Source: Fuerstiella sp. (GTDB lineage: Bacteria; Planctomycetota; Planctomycetia; Planctomycetales; Planctomycetaceae). From it: a DNA stretch of 64,000 nucleotides. The translations under genes and the position numbers were made by a program. Below the pieces are notes generated by a model. It worked only from the letters and a program-made list of their open reading frames with translations. It was not told where the DNA came from and did no database searches. Location: NCBI GenBank assembly GCA_022447185.1, contig JAKVAY010000038.1, positions 1 through 64,000 on the forward strand, given 5' to 3'. Numbering within the stretch: the stretch's first letter is position 1; the number at the start of each line of letters is the position of its first letter. Shown here one piece after another: positions 18,876 through 27,758 of the stretch.

Positions 18876-19075
18876 AGTTTGTATCCGCGGGGCTGATGAC
18901 CCTGCTTTCTGTTTTACTATCGCAGGTACAGGGCGGAACGGGATTCCTTGTCCGGTATTTCTGTTCAGGGCCGGGATGACGGTCAGTAAGATCTCAGTTC
19001 AGCTGGTCTGCTCCCGCCGACCTTAAATGTGAAACAATACGCTTGCCAGATGCGATTTCGAGCGAGTCTGACAAG

Positions 19076-19903
19076 CTAATTGATGTTCTGGCGAAACACC
19101 GTATTAAACGTTTCGATTGTCTGTCGTGCCGCTTCATCAGAATCCGGTATCGAAAATGCTTCTGCTGAAGCGTAGCCGTTGTATCCAATGTCACGGAGCG
19201 CCTGAACGATTGGAGTGTAATCCATATGGCCTCGACCTGCTGCCTGACGATTTGAATCCACGAAATGAACGTGCCCCACCGTTGAACCTGCTGCTCGAAG
19301 GGCATCTGCAATATTTCTTTCCTCGATGTTCATGTGAAACAGGTCAGCGAGCAGCACCACATTGTCAGTCGTCAGTGGGGCCAGCAATTCCATTCCCTGC
19401 TCCATAGTCATAGCCAGATTCGTCTCGTAGCGATTCAGGGGTTCATAGAACAAACGGACTCCGTGATCTGCTGCGTAGCTGCCGAGTGACTCCAGACTGT
19501 CCCGCAAACGGTCCGTAGCAGCTGACAAACTCGTTCTGTCGTCCCACCGTCCCTGCATGGATCCGATAATTGCCGGAGCACCGTATGGTGCTCCGGCGTC
19601 AATGATCGCCTCAATAAACTCTCGAGCGGCCGTGCGTCGAACAACATCCGGGTCACAAAGGTGCAGCCCGTGAATCACCATTCCGGCTCCGGTGCCGACG
19701 GCCGCAAGGCTCAGATTAGTTTCCTGCAACAGCGCACCCAGTGAAAGAGCATTGATTGCATCAGCGGACGGGGCAAATAATTCCACTGCGTCAAAGCCCA
19801 GTTCAGCAGCCTTACGGCAGCTGGCGGCAACATCATCATGAAACACAAACGGTCCCTGGCGAGCCTGTTCGACAAGACAGATAGTGACAGCAGATCTGAT
19901 CAT
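19076..19903 (-). CDS. Sugar phosphate isomerase/epimerase-family TIM barrel
   Basis: 275 residues of the xylose-isomerase-like TIM barrel superfamily (AP endonuclease family 2 fold). Metal-site segments are visible: FYEPLNRYETN with Glu, LLADLFHMNIEE with Asp and His, VHFVDSNRQAAGRGHMDY with His, and the terminal Glu in SAEAF. This set fits hydroxypyruvate isomerases and ketose 3-epimerases. There is no signal peptide, so it is cytoplasmic. It lies 62 bp downstream of hisD on the same strand, but a role in histidine synthesis is not implied. The precise substrate cannot be named. Confidence 0.8.
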   Translation of the reverse strand: MIRSAVTICLVEQARQGPFVFHDDVAASCRKAAELGFDAVELFAPSADAINALSLGALLQETNLSLAAVGTGAGMVIHGLHLCDPDVVRRTAAREFIEAIIDAGAPYGAPAIIGSMQGRWDDRTSLSAATDRLRDSLESLGSYAADHGVRLFYEPLNRYETNLAMTMEQGMELLAPLTTDNVVLLADLFHMNIEERNIADALRAAGSTVGHVHFVDSNRQAAGRGHMDYTPIVQALRDIGYNGYASAEAFSIPDSDEAARQTIETFNTVFRQNIN

Positions 19904-19965
19904 GTGCAGTCAGACTTTATGAAATGGAACTTGCGGCGGAGTGGACAGACAGGGATAGCCACACA

Positions 19966-21351
19966 TTACGAGTTTTGCAGACGAATATCGACACTGGCAC
20001 CGTGTGCTGTCAGGCCTTCTGTGGCAGACATGAGCCGAACGTGTTCGGCGTCTGCTGCGAGTGACTGCCGGTCGTACTGAATGATCGAACTGCGCTTTAA
20101 AAAATCGGTCGACGCCAATCCATTGGAAAATCTCGCTGTTCCTCCGGTGGGCAGCACATGAGACGGACCGGCAACGTAGTCTCCCAGTGCGACGGGCGTA
20201 TAATGTCCCATAAAGATCGCACCGGCGTTTTGAATTCGTTGCAGCATCGATTCAGGGTCTGACATCGAAATATGCAGATGTTCCGGAGCCAGATCATCGG
20301 TGAGTTGAGCTGCCTGCTTCTCATCCTTTGTCAGAATCAATGCTCCGTAGTCCATCAGGCTCATGCGAGCCAGATCACCACGGGGCAACTGCCGGAGCTG
20401 ACGTCCCAGTTCGCGCTGCACCTCTGCAATTAATGGTTCATGCCAGGTCATGAGCACTCCGGACCCAGGACTGTGTTCGGCCTGCGAAATCAGGTCCGCT
20501 GCTACGAAGGACGGGCGGGCGGTATTGTCTGCCAGAACAACGACTTCGCTGGGACCGGCGATACTGTCAATGTCCACATCACCAAAGACGTGTTGTTTAG
20601 CCAAAGCTACGAACAGGTTGCCGGGGCCCACGATTTTATCGACACGTCTGATTCCTTCGACGCCGTATGCCAGAGCCGCTACAGCCTGGGCGCCTCCAAT
20701 TCGGTAGACTTCGGTTACTCCAACTTCGTGGCAGGTCGCCAGAATGTCGGTATTCCATGCTCCGAATTTTGTGGGCGGTACAACGACAGCGATCTCTCTG
20801 ACGCCCGCAGTCTTTGCCGGTACAGCAGTCATCAACACGGTAGAGGGATACGCTGCGGCGCCACCAGGTACACAGATTCCAACGCGTTTCATGGGCAGAT
20901 GTCGTTGCCGGAGTTTGACGCAGCCGCCATTAAGGTCTCGTTGGATTTCCGAGTCTTCAGGCAGGACCACCGTCTGAAATTCGGCGATGTTGTCACGGAT
21001 CATTCGAACAGTGGCGAGAAAATCCGGGTTGGCAGCATCAACGGCTGCCTCAAGTTGTTCCTGAGGCACTCGAACGGTTTCCGCAGTCAGGTCGCTTCTG
21101 TCGAGCCGCGATGTATAGTCCAGGACGGCTGCCATGCCCTTCGTCTGAACGTCTGAGCAGATGCGTTGTATCACGGCACGTGGACTGAGGGCCTCACCAA
21201 ACAATTCAATCGTTCGTTGTCGGCCAGCTTCAGAAACCACATCGCCGCGGGGGCTGAGTTTCTCTCTCAGAGCACGAAACAGATCGGCCGCATCGTCACG
21301 GCGACAATCAATCACCGGGATTGGGCAATTTTCGTCCGATGAATTTGTCAT
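19966..21351 (-). CDS. hisD: Histidinol dehydrogenase
   Basis: About 461 residues from the ATG at 21351; an in-frame ATG at 21408 would add 19 unrelated residues. It oxidises L-histidinol to histidine in two NAD-dependent steps at a zinc site. Family marks: RHLPMKRVGICVPGG, AYPSTVLMTAVPAKTAGV, YRIGGAQAVAALAYG, KIVGPGNLFVALAKQ, DSIAGPSEVVVLAD, the SQAEHSPGSG zinc loop and APEHLHI. No other his gene is in the window, so the pathway is scattered. The next gene downstream is the isomerase 62 bp away. Confidence 0.95.
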   Translation of the reverse strand: MTNSSDENCPIPVIDCRRDDAADLFRALREKLSPRGDVVSEAGRQRTIELFGEALSPRAVIQRICSDVQTKGMAAVLDYTSRLDRSDLTAETVRVPQEQLEAAVDAANPDFLATVRMIRDNIAEFQTVVLPEDSEIQRDLNGGCVKLRQRHLPMKRVGICVPGGAAAYPSTVLMTAVPAKTAGVREIAVVVPPTKFGAWNTDILATCHEVGVTEVYRIGGAQAVAALAYGVEGIRRVDKIVGPGNLFVALAKQHVFGDVDIDSIAGPSEVVVLADNTARPSFVAADLISQAEHSPGSGVLMTWHEPLIAEVQRELGRQLRQLPRGDLARMSLMDYGALILTKDEKQAAQLTDDLAPEHLHISMSDPESMLQRIQNAGAIFMGHYTPVALGDYVAGPSHVLPTGGTARFSNGLASTDFLKRSSIIQYDRQSLAADAEHVRLMSATEGLTAHGASVDIRLQNS

Positions 21352-21565
21352 GGGCAATTCAGGCTTCGAACAAAACGAGCCGCGAAATGAGTCGGGTCTG
21401 ATGGACACCAGCTGTAACGACGGACTGATCTAACTCCGCCACGTTGATGATTGAAGCCGGCAAACGACGGATGTACAGTCACTCATCACCATTTTCATCA
21501 TGAAACCGGACGTTTTCGGTTACGCGGCTCCATCAAAGACAGGTTTCTCAAGGTAACCCTCATCA

Positions 21566-22639
21566 ATGATTGATCTTTACAGCGATACTGTGACGCGCCC
21601 AACTCCTGCTATGCGACAGGCGATGGCATCGGCCGTTGTTGGTGACGACATGATGGGGGAAGATCCCACGGTCAATCACCTCGAATCCATGGTTGCCGAG
21701 ATGTTGGGGAAAGAAGCTGCTGTCTTCGCCTGTTCGGGTACACAGTCCAACCAGATGGCACTCCGCGTGCATTGTGTGCCAGGTGATGAATTGCTGATCA
21801 ATTCGACGGGGCACATTGGTAATTATGAAGGTGGAGCTCCGGCAGCACTGAGTGGTATCACCGTACGCCATATTACGGCCCCCAACGGATTTCTGGAAGT
21901 AGAGGATTTACGTGGCCAGCTGGCTCCCGAGGATCAGCATTTATGTCGCACTCGGCTGGTCTGTCTCGAGAACACGGCGAACGCAGGTGGGGGTCGCGTG
22001 TACCCGCTGAAGCAAATGCAGCGGGTCGCCGAATGGGCCTGGTCCAACAATCTGAAAATGCACCTCGACGGCGCCAGATTGTTTAATGCGACAACGGCCG
22101 GTGGGTATTCGCCGGAAGACGTTGGTCAGTGTTTTGACACTGTTTCAATTTGTTTCAGTAAGGGGCTCGGCTGTCCGATGGGGTCGATTCTTGCCGGGTC
22201 ACATGACGACATTCGTCAGGCACGTCGGGTTCGCAAAATTTTTGGAGGTGCTCTCCGTCAGGCAGGTATCATTGCAGCAGCAGCTGTGTACGCTCTGGAA
22301 AATCATGTGACCCGTTTGGCCGACGATCACAGGAATGCCCAGCAACTGGCTGCCCAATTGTCCGCTGTTGATGGAATCTGTATCAGCCCGAAGGATGTGG
22401 AGACCAACCTGGTGTTTTTTGAAATCGATAAGAATCTGGGAACGTCTGCGCAACTGGGATCTGCCCTTTCAGAGTTTGACGTCCGGATGAGTCCGTTCCG
22501 CGGACAAAGGATGCGGGCCGTTACGCATCTGGATGTTGAGGCGGAGGATATCCCAAAGGCGGTTGACGCTGTTCGCAAAGCAATGGCAGCCGGCATAAGA
22601 GAACAGCGAGTCCCGGCCGGAGGTCCACATTCGGAATAA
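21566..22639 (+). CDS. ltaE: Low-specificity L-threonine aldolase
   Basis: 357 residues, with AAGG about 12 bases upstream of the ATG. PLP-dependent fold-type I enzyme cleaving threonine or allo-threonine to glycine and acetaldehyde in the cytoplasm. Motifs: IDLYSDTVTRPTPAMRQAM at the start, VGDDMMGEDPTVNHLE, ACSGTQSNQMAL, HLDGARLFNA, and the PLP lysine in SICFSKGLGCPMGS. The length is normal. It is divergent from hisD across 214 bp. The substrate range (threonine, allo-threonine or phenylserine) is not readable from sequence. Confidence 0.92.
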   Translation: MIDLYSDTVTRPTPAMRQAMASAVVGDDMMGEDPTVNHLESMVAEMLGKEAAVFACSGTQSNQMALRVHCVPGDELLINSTGHIGNYEGGAPAALSGITVRHITAPNGFLEVEDLRGQLAPEDQHLCRTRLVCLENTANAGGGRVYPLKQMQRVAEWAWSNNLKMHLDGARLFNATTAGGYSPEDVGQCFDTVSICFSKGLGCPMGSILAGSHDDIRQARRVRKIFGGALRQAGIIAAAAVYALENHVTRLADDHRNAQQLAAQLSAVDGICISPKDVETNLVFFEIDKNLGTSAQLGSALSEFDVRMSPFRGQRMRAVTHLDVEAEDIPKAVDAVRKAMAAGIREQRVPAGGPHSE

Positions 22640-23337
22640 CGGCAGAAAATCCAGGTTGTAAGGAGGCTGTGTTATGTATGTCTGTCGGCAGATAATACGC
22701 AGAGGATTTCTGTTCGCCGTGTTCACGCTGAGCCGTTTGTCATGGAATGTTACCGTGGCTGTCGCAGATTATTCATCAGAGGTCGAGCCGGTTGTGTTTT
22801 GACCGGAGAGACGACTGGGTTCCTGCGTACCACCATTCTCCTGGTGGCCCTTCACGCGATGGTGGACGAATGGTGTAAAGTCATAACGTACCAGCGTGAG
22901 TTTGTTGCTGACCCTGCGTTTTCTGAAGACGTGGAACGGCAAAGAAGCATTGTGAGATCGGATAGTGGCGATGGTTTAAGAAGCCTGCCGTTAATTTATT
23001 CAACGTTCGTTGGACTCCACGGGTTTCGTTTGCTGCGAGTCGGGGATGTCAGAGAAAGGTTAGTGCGAGAAACGGGTTGTTCCCGGCAAGCGATTGATGC
23101 ACAGGTTGTTGCCGGAAAGAACGTCAAATTGGCGGAAAACCTCAATGCAAAGATCCGAAAAAATCCGGAACGGTTTGAACTTCCGCTCGGGGTGTTTCTG
23201 TCTTTTGCAACGTCACCTGAAGCGAAAGTCGCCGTTGAGGCGATGGCAAACAATCGCTGGACCAGACTGTCGTTCCTGCATACGATGTGCCGACACGATC
23301 AACGTTTTATCAATGTGTCGCCAATGAACGAATTGTT
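22640..23337. other. Long region without a convincing gene; possible decayed or very short coding sequences
   Basis: About 700 bp between ltaE and the FlgM-like gene. Two open frames exist. One, 22675-22803, encodes 42 residues with a signal-peptide-like start (MYVCRQIIRRGFLFAVFTLS and a VAVADYSS end) and then stops. The other, 22742-23539, is longer but has no family resemblance and runs 200 bp into the FlgM-like gene in another frame. This could be a decayed secreted-protein gene; I cannot support an intact one. Confidence 0.35.
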
Positions 23338-23622
23338 ATGGCGGACTCGAAACAGTCATCTCAAAATACCCAGTCGACGCGTAGTCCGGCGGACGGCGAA
23401 ACGCAAATTAAATCTGCTGACATGCATGGAAAGGAACACCCGAAATCCTCAATGTCTGCAAATTCAGGGGGACCACCGGGCTCCAATCGTTCTGACGAAT
23501 CGTCTGACGACAGGCTTCGTCGTATCAAACGGGATGTGAACAATGGCAAATACGATAGTGACGAATTCCTGAACCAAGCCCTCGAAAGGATGCTGAAACG
23601 GCTTTCCGAAGATATCGAATAG
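23338..23622 (+). CDS. Small FlgM-like protein (possible anti-sigma factor)
   Basis: 94 residues from the ATG at 23338. The first 55 residues are Ser/Asn/Gly-rich and likely disordered. The last 37, DRLRRIKRDVNNGKYDSDEF then LNQALERMLKRL, follow the FlgM C-terminal pattern (RIxxLKxxIxxGxYxxD followed by an amphipathic helix) that binds the flagellar sigma factor. The disordered-then-helical layout also fits FlgM. No flagellar gene lies nearby, so the partner is unknown. No clear ribosome-binding site precedes the ATG. The assignment is tentative. Confidence 0.55.
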   Translation: MADSKQSSQNTQSTRSPADGETQIKSADMHGKEHPKSSMSANSGGPPGSNRSDESSDDRLRRIKRDVNNGKYDSDEFLNQALERMLKRLSEDIE

Positions 23623-23754
23623 CGAAAAATCTTCGTGGATTGTTGACCAGTCCTTTGAAACACTGAATACGGCTGCGAAACTGACGCTCAAGCGGTGTTC
23701 CGACAGACATGTGCCGATAAAGTCGGCGAACAGTTTTCAGACAAAGGCATTGCC

Positions 23755-24255
23755 GTGAAGAATCTGGCGCCGGAAAATGTTTCAGCCGCACCAGCAGAAA
23801 AATTCAGGGAGTACCTCGAAAGTCGGCGAATGCGTCTGACTCAGGAACGTGACATCGTCGTGCGCGAGATCTTCGCAGATCATGAGCACTTTGAAACGGA
23901 TGAGATTGTGGCGAGGCTGACGAAGAAACGCGTGGGTGGTACACGTGTGAGCCGAGCGACAATCTACCGAACAATCGGTCATCTGGAAGACGCCGGTTTG
24001 ATTCGCAAGGTTGCCCGTAGTAACGACCGCGAAGTTTACGAACATGATTACGGCTATCCACAACACGATCATTTTATCTGTGAGAAGTGCCACTCACTGA
24101 TTGAATTCCGCAATGATGCGATTTCAAAGAACCTCGAAACCATCGCAGCTGATCATGGGTTTCGAATGACGGGTCATCGTCTTGAAGTTCATGGGATTTG
24201 CAGTCAGTGCGCTCGCCCGCCCTCTCGCCGTCATCGCAAACTGGACATGATCTGA
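23755..24255 (+). CDS. Fur-family transcriptional regulator
   Basis: About 166 residues from the GTG at 23755, preferred because AAAGG stands 7 bases upstream; a GTG at 23695 is an alternative. The winged helix spans KFREYLESRRMRLTQERDIV to RVSRATIYRTIGHLEDAGLI, and the dimerisation domain carries the metal site HDHFICEKCHSLIEF plus a second CxxC (CSQC) near the C-terminus, giving a structural zinc site. Family members (Fur, Zur, PerR) repress metal or peroxide genes; which one this is cannot be told. The basic tail RRHRKL is unusual. It follows the FlgM-like gene by 132 bp. Confidence 0.9.
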   Translation: MKNLAPENVSAAPAEKFREYLESRRMRLTQERDIVVREIFADHEHFETDEIVARLTKKRVGGTRVSRATIYRTIGHLEDAGLIRKVARSNDREVYEHDYGYPQHDHFICEKCHSLIEFRNDAISKNLETIAADHGFRMTGHRLEVHGICSQCARPPSRRHRKLDMI

Positions 24256-24492
24256 ATTTGCGAGTTAGCGGAACCCGTCGAAAAAAAAAGTCTGAGACTG
24301 AATCCGATTCCGGAATGATGGATAATCAACTCGTAGAACGGACAGTCCTGTCTGTTCACTGGATTGAATCACGATAATTCGAATCGTTTCCGTTGTATTT
24401 TCAGCCGTGAGTTGAGGGGCAGTCTCGGTTCTTGAGCCAGGATCGTGCAGGATCTCGTGGTACTTACGAGTGCTGTGAGCAAATGGAGCTGA

Positions 24493-25500
24493 CTAACGAC
24501 GAATCGACTCTGCGGGAGTTGCCAGAAATATTCGCAATCCACCGAGCAGGACCGCGAGTGCAGCCAGTGATCCTGCTGCGAGTCCAAGGATGGATGGCCA
24601 GTGGCTGAACACATCTCGCATCAATAATGGCTCTGCCCATATCCATCGCCATGTGCTCAGCACGATCACTGCAGAAACAGCGAGGTAGGGGCCAAATGCC
24701 ACAAAACTACGACCCGAGGTGACGCGTACCACCAATCCGGCCACAATCGCCGTCACGGGAGCAATTGCGATTGCACAAATCGCTGGTTGCCACCCTATGA
24801 ATGCTCCGATCATTGCCATCAGTGTGACATCTCCAGATCCCATGGCCGGCTGGCCCAGAATCCATCCGGAGATACCGCGAACCAGCCATATGAAAGTGGC
24901 TCCGACAATCATACCGCCCAGACTCCAGGCCAAACCGTGCAAGTGGTGATGATTTTTCATCCATTCGGGCAGATAGGGGCCGTGCAGTCCGGGGACCTGA
25001 GCATCCCAGTTCACCCATACGTGGATGATCTGTAAATCACCAGACACGGTTGCTCCGGCGACTGCAGCGAAAATTCCCAGCATGATCACATTGTCAGGTA
25101 TTACATAGTCCAGCAGATCTGTCAGCACGGTGACGGTCAGCAGAAACAGGAATACCAGGTGATACGGAAGTCTCAGCAGGTGCATCGCAGTCGCAGGCTG
25201 AACTTCTGCGATCTTCTGACAGTCGAGTCCAGTCAAGAGCCAAGCGTATACCGTAACCAACATTGCGACCAGCAGTGACGAAACGACGGGCCATCGGACT
25301 GTCCAGCGAGTTCCACATACCTTGCAGCGAACAGCTCCCATTCCCAACCAGCGCTGGCGAATTGAGCAGGGAGCCTGGCATCGTTCACAGCGATCCAGTT
25401 TTGTTGACGAGTTGCCGGTCAATACGTGAGTTGCCCAGCCAGCGGCAATTCGACCCAGCACAAAGCCGGAAAAAAGTAGCGTCATTAGTATCATAGGCAT
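24493..25500 (-). CDS. Type IV prepilin peptidase (A24 family) with zinc-ribbon-like N-terminus
   Basis: 335 residues, a polytopic membrane protein. Aspartyl-protease residues are in VLTDLLDYVIPD (residues 125-136) and GSGDVTLMAMIGAFIGW (Asp224). A cytoplasmic loop near the N-terminus has C38xxC41 and C59xxC62, the usual prepilin-peptidase zinc motif, but the methyltransferase segment between is reduced. It cleaves type IV pilin or type II secretion pseudopilin leaders, both abundant in planctomycetes. An insert with NHHHLHG near residue 183 is unusual. Start codons at 25500 and 25494 are both possible. A CGCC-TTCG-GGCG stem-loop lies directly before the start. It is downstream of rpsR. Confidence 0.85.
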   Translation of the reverse strand: MPMILMTLLFSGFVLGRIAAGWATHVLTGNSSTKLDRCERCQAPCSIRQRWLGMGAVRCKVCGTRWTVRWPVVSSLLVAMLVTVYAWLLTGLDCQKIAEVQPATAMHLLRLPYHLVFLFLLTVTVLTDLLDYVIPDNVIMLGIFAAVAGATVSGDLQIIHVWVNWDAQVPGLHGPYLPEWMKNHHHLHGLAWSLGGMIVGATFIWLVRGISGWILGQPAMGSGDVTLMAMIGAFIGWQPAICAIAIAPVTAIVAGLVVRVTSGRSFVAFGPYLAVSAVIVLSTWRWIWAEPLLMRDVFSHWPSILGLAAGSLAALAVLLGGLRIFLATPAESIRR

Positions 25501-25512
25501 CGCCCGAAGGCG
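25501..25512 (-). promoter_or_regulatory. UUCG-tetraloop stem directly before the prepilin peptidase start
   Basis: On the minus strand the bases just before the ATG read CGCC TTCG GGCG: a 4-bp GC stem closed by the very stable C(UUCG)G tetraloop. It sits where the ribosome-binding site should be, so it could lower initiation at 25500, or favour the second ATG at 25494. An effect is inferred. Confidence 0.35.
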
Positions 25513-25563
25513 TGGGCAGTTGGCTTAATCCTGCTGATAGATGAGCATTCCGTCTACGAAACA

Positions 25564-25588
25564 GGCCGACAGGTAATTCCTGTCGGCC
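25564..25588 (-). terminator. Terminator-like hairpin behind rpsR
   Basis: GGCCGACAGG and CCTGTCGGCC form a perfect 10-bp stem with the 5-base loop taatt, 28 bases after the rpsR stop on the minus strand. The T-tract on that strand is poor (TGTTTCG), while the plus side has ATTTTTC a few bases away. It is probably the end of the rpsR transcript or an attenuator before the prepilin peptidase gene. Confidence 0.6.
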
Positions 25589-25616
25589 CAGCGGATTTTT
25601 CAAATTCGCGCATTGG

Positions 25617-25898
25617 TTACTCGACGGCCACAAATGGAAGCAGTCCGATAAACCGAGCACGCATGACTGCTGTTCGTACCGCACGTTGATAAATGGCTGA
25701 TGTGCCTGTCCGACGGCGCGGCAAAATACGGCCTTCCCGGTCGATAAGGGATCGAAGTACTTTAAGGTCTTTGTAGTCCACATACACTGGACGCGGGACC
25801 ACGCCGTTTGGACAAAACGGGCATTCCATCTTCTTCTTTTTGAGACGGGCGCGTCGTCTGCGTAGTTTTTTGAGATCAGCTTTTGAAATTGTGGCCAT
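25617..25898 (-). CDS. rpsR: 30S ribosomal protein S18
   Basis: 93 residues from the ATG at 25898 (an in-frame ATG at 25928 would add ten non-family residues). A basic N-terminus with [20 protein letters not shown], a CPFC zinc-ribbon-type pair, then [20 protein letters not shown] and [20 protein letters not shown] are standard S18. It binds S6 and 16S rRNA in the small-subunit platform. rpsF, ssb and rplI, its usual neighbours, are not in the window on either side, so this is a stand-alone copy or an operon break. The terminator hairpin follows. Confidence 0.96.
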   Translation of the reverse strand: MATISKADLKKLRRRRARLKKKKMECPFCPNGVVPRPVYVDYKDLKVLRSLIDREGRILPRRRTGTSAIYQRAVRTAVMRARFIGLLPFVAVE

Positions 25899-26388
25899 TG
25901 GATCAATCATTCTGCCACAGCGGTTCACTGTGGCGACTGCATCGGGACCGGGCTGATGGATCCCCGTAAAGCCAACTGCAACAAGTAGTTACAATCAACC
26001 GCCCGTCGGACAGGCATCATGGAGGAACGCCTGCGGGGAATCGAAGTGTCTCATTGTAATCTGCAGCCGCAGCCGAACAACTGCAAACGCAATCCATGAA
26101 GTTGAATTTTCGTGACACGTGGTGTTGTTTGACGTTATCTCAAGCACGATTCTGGTTTTTTGGGTGTGTTCTTAGTGAACACAGTTTCGCCCACTGAGGT
26201 GGCCACGAATGCCAAGTGATGACGGTAATAATGGCGACGTCAGGGCCCATGTCCGATCAGCAGAGTGAGCGACGGACTCATGCGTGGCGGAACAAGAGTA
26301 AGTTGCGGGAATTGAGCTGTCCTTTTAATCGCACGAGCTGCGAAACAGGAATATTAACATCTGTTGGTCGTGAGAAGTGATCCTTGTT
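25899..26388. other. Intergenic region upstream of rpsR
   Basis: About 490 bp with no supported gene; it should carry the rpsR promoter on the minus strand. A small hairpin TGTGTTC-ttagt-GAACACA sits at about 26164-26182 without a T-run on either strand, so it is not clearly the terminator of the ligase gene that ends at 26389. Confidence 0.35.
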
Positions 26389-27669
26389 TTACTCTCGATG
26401 GAAACGTCGACCCTTCAGCTCAAATCTTGGGAGCGAACCTGGAGTGGCGATTTTTACATTGCAGGCAAATCCGAGCCGTTGCCTTAACGCGTCGTTGACG
26501 CGAATCTGCAATTCGCCTGAATCAGCTGAAACCGACTCGACTGTCACAACCAACTCATGCATCGCCCGGACGGTCCGGACATCGATTCGAAATTCAGCCA
26601 CTTCATCGATTTCACGCAGCACTGCCTCGACGCTTGATGGAAACACGTTGTTTCCGCGAATTGTGACCATGTCATCGGACCGGCTCAGGATCCCGCCTTC
26701 CAGCCACAGCAGTTGGCGATCGGCGGGATCTTTTGCCGTTGACGCACGCACCAGATCGCGCGTTCGGTAACGGATCAATGGTGAGCCAGTTCGACCGAGG
26801 TTTGTAATCAGCAGTTCTCCTATATTGCCTTCCGGTACCGGGTCCAGTGTTTCCGGATCGACAATTTCTGCGATCGCTTCTGTTTCCAGCAGATACATTC
26901 CACCGGGACGATCAGCAGACTCGATTCCCAGTGAACCGATCTCTGTCATACCCCAATGATCGATGACACGCGCGTCCCAGGCCTGTTCGATGCGACTGCG
27001 AGTCGCGGGAATGGCTCCTCCGGGCTCTCCGGCTACGACCAGTAAACGCACTGCGGATTCGTGCAGATCAATGTCGTTCTGTTGCGCCAATTCCGCCATT
27101 CGCAAAGCATAAGTGGGAGTACAGCAGACGATGGTGGCTTCATTTTCAATCATTGCCCGCAGACGATTCTCGGTTGACATCCCTCCGCCGGCGAGACAGA
27201 AGTTACCGATCCGCCCTGCTCCTTCGAAGGCCGCCCAGAAACCAATAAACGGTCCAAACGAAAACGGGAAAAAAAAACGGTCGATCGGAGTGACGCCTGC
27301 TAACAGATAAATCTGTCGCCAGCATTCCATGATCCAGTTCCAGCTTGCTGCTGTATCCAGCCATCGCATCGGTTGTCCGGTTGTCCCCGATGTCTGATGC
27401 AGGCGGTGATATCTGTTGGACGGATAAGTAAGATTCGTTCCGTACGGTGGCTGTGTGGTCTGTCCATCGACCAGTTCCTGTTTGGAAGTCAGTGGCAGCT
27501 GGTACAGGTCTTTCAAACCGCCAATGGCTGATACATCAATACCCGCAAATTTGCGAGCATAAAAGCGATTACGAGGTATGATTTCCGCCAGCATATCCCG
27601 GAGTCGACGCGATTGTATCTCACGAATTGACTCCCGATTGCACCAGATCTGCTCAATCGACGTTGTCAC
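26389..27669 (-). CDS. Phenylacetate-CoA ligase-like adenylate-forming enzyme
   Basis: 426 residues starting from the GTG at 27669. AMP-binding motifs: QTSGTTGQPMRW (P-loop), a GGGMSTENRLRAM region, DHWGMTEIG (adenylate site), and GGILSRSDDMVTIRGNNVFP, the hinge and C-terminal PaaK-type signature. PaaK relatives activate aryl or acyl acids as AMP esters and transfer them to CoA or ACP. It ends a leftward set with a ketosynthase, an ACP and a CrtI-like oxidoreductase, so the likely job is to activate a starter or product acid of that pathway. The GTG overlaps a TGA in another frame (GTGA at 27666-27669). Confidence 0.85.
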   Translation of the reverse strand: MTTSIEQIWCNRESIREIQSRRLRDMLAEIIPRNRFYARKFAGIDVSAIGGLKDLYQLPLTSKQELVDGQTTQPPYGTNLTYPSNRYHRLHQTSGTTGQPMRWLDTAASWNWIMECWRQIYLLAGVTPIDRFFFPFSFGPFIGFWAAFEGAGRIGNFCLAGGGMSTENRLRAMIENEATIVCCTPTYALRMAELAQQNDIDLHESAVRLLVVAGEPGGAIPATRSRIEQAWDARVIDHWGMTEIGSLGIESADRPGGMYLLETEAIAEIVDPETLDPVPEGNIGELLITNLGRTGSPLIRYRTRDLVRASTAKDPADRQLLWLEGGILSRSDDMVTIRGNNVFPSSVEAVLREIDEVAEFRIDVRTVRAMHELVVTVESVSADSGELQIRVNDALRQRLGFACNVKIATPGSLPRFELKGRRFHRE

Positions 27670-27707
27670 TCTGTCACCTTAACTTTGGATAGTTGATCAA
27701 ACCGTCG

Positions 27708-27758
27708 TTTTATGTCGCTGCCGTTGAGCGTCAATCGGTCAACGGCAGCGACATAAAA
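27708..27758 (-). repeat. Perfect 20-bp inverted repeat with an 11-base loop
   Basis: TTTTATGTCGCTGCCGTTGA (27708-27727) and its exact reverse complement (27739-27758) flank the loop gcgtcaatcgg. It lies in the 256-bp gap between the CrtI-like gene and the PaaK-like ligase gene. The arms end in T-runs at the outer 5' side and A-runs at the outer 3' side on both strands, so this is not a standard intrinsic terminator. It may be an mRNA-stabilising or processing hairpin, a protein site, or a palindromic mobile-element scar. Confidence 0.8.

Noticed and set aside
22742-23539. Long frame on the plus strand (265 codons)
   Set aside because: No family resemblance, no ribosome-binding site, and its last 200 bp run through the FlgM-like gene in another frame.
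26164-26182. TGTGTTC-ttagt-GAACACA hairpin as a terminator of the ligase gene
   Set aside because: No T-run on the minus strand after the stem, and it is upstream of, not after, the ligase stop in coordinates that matter for rpsR.
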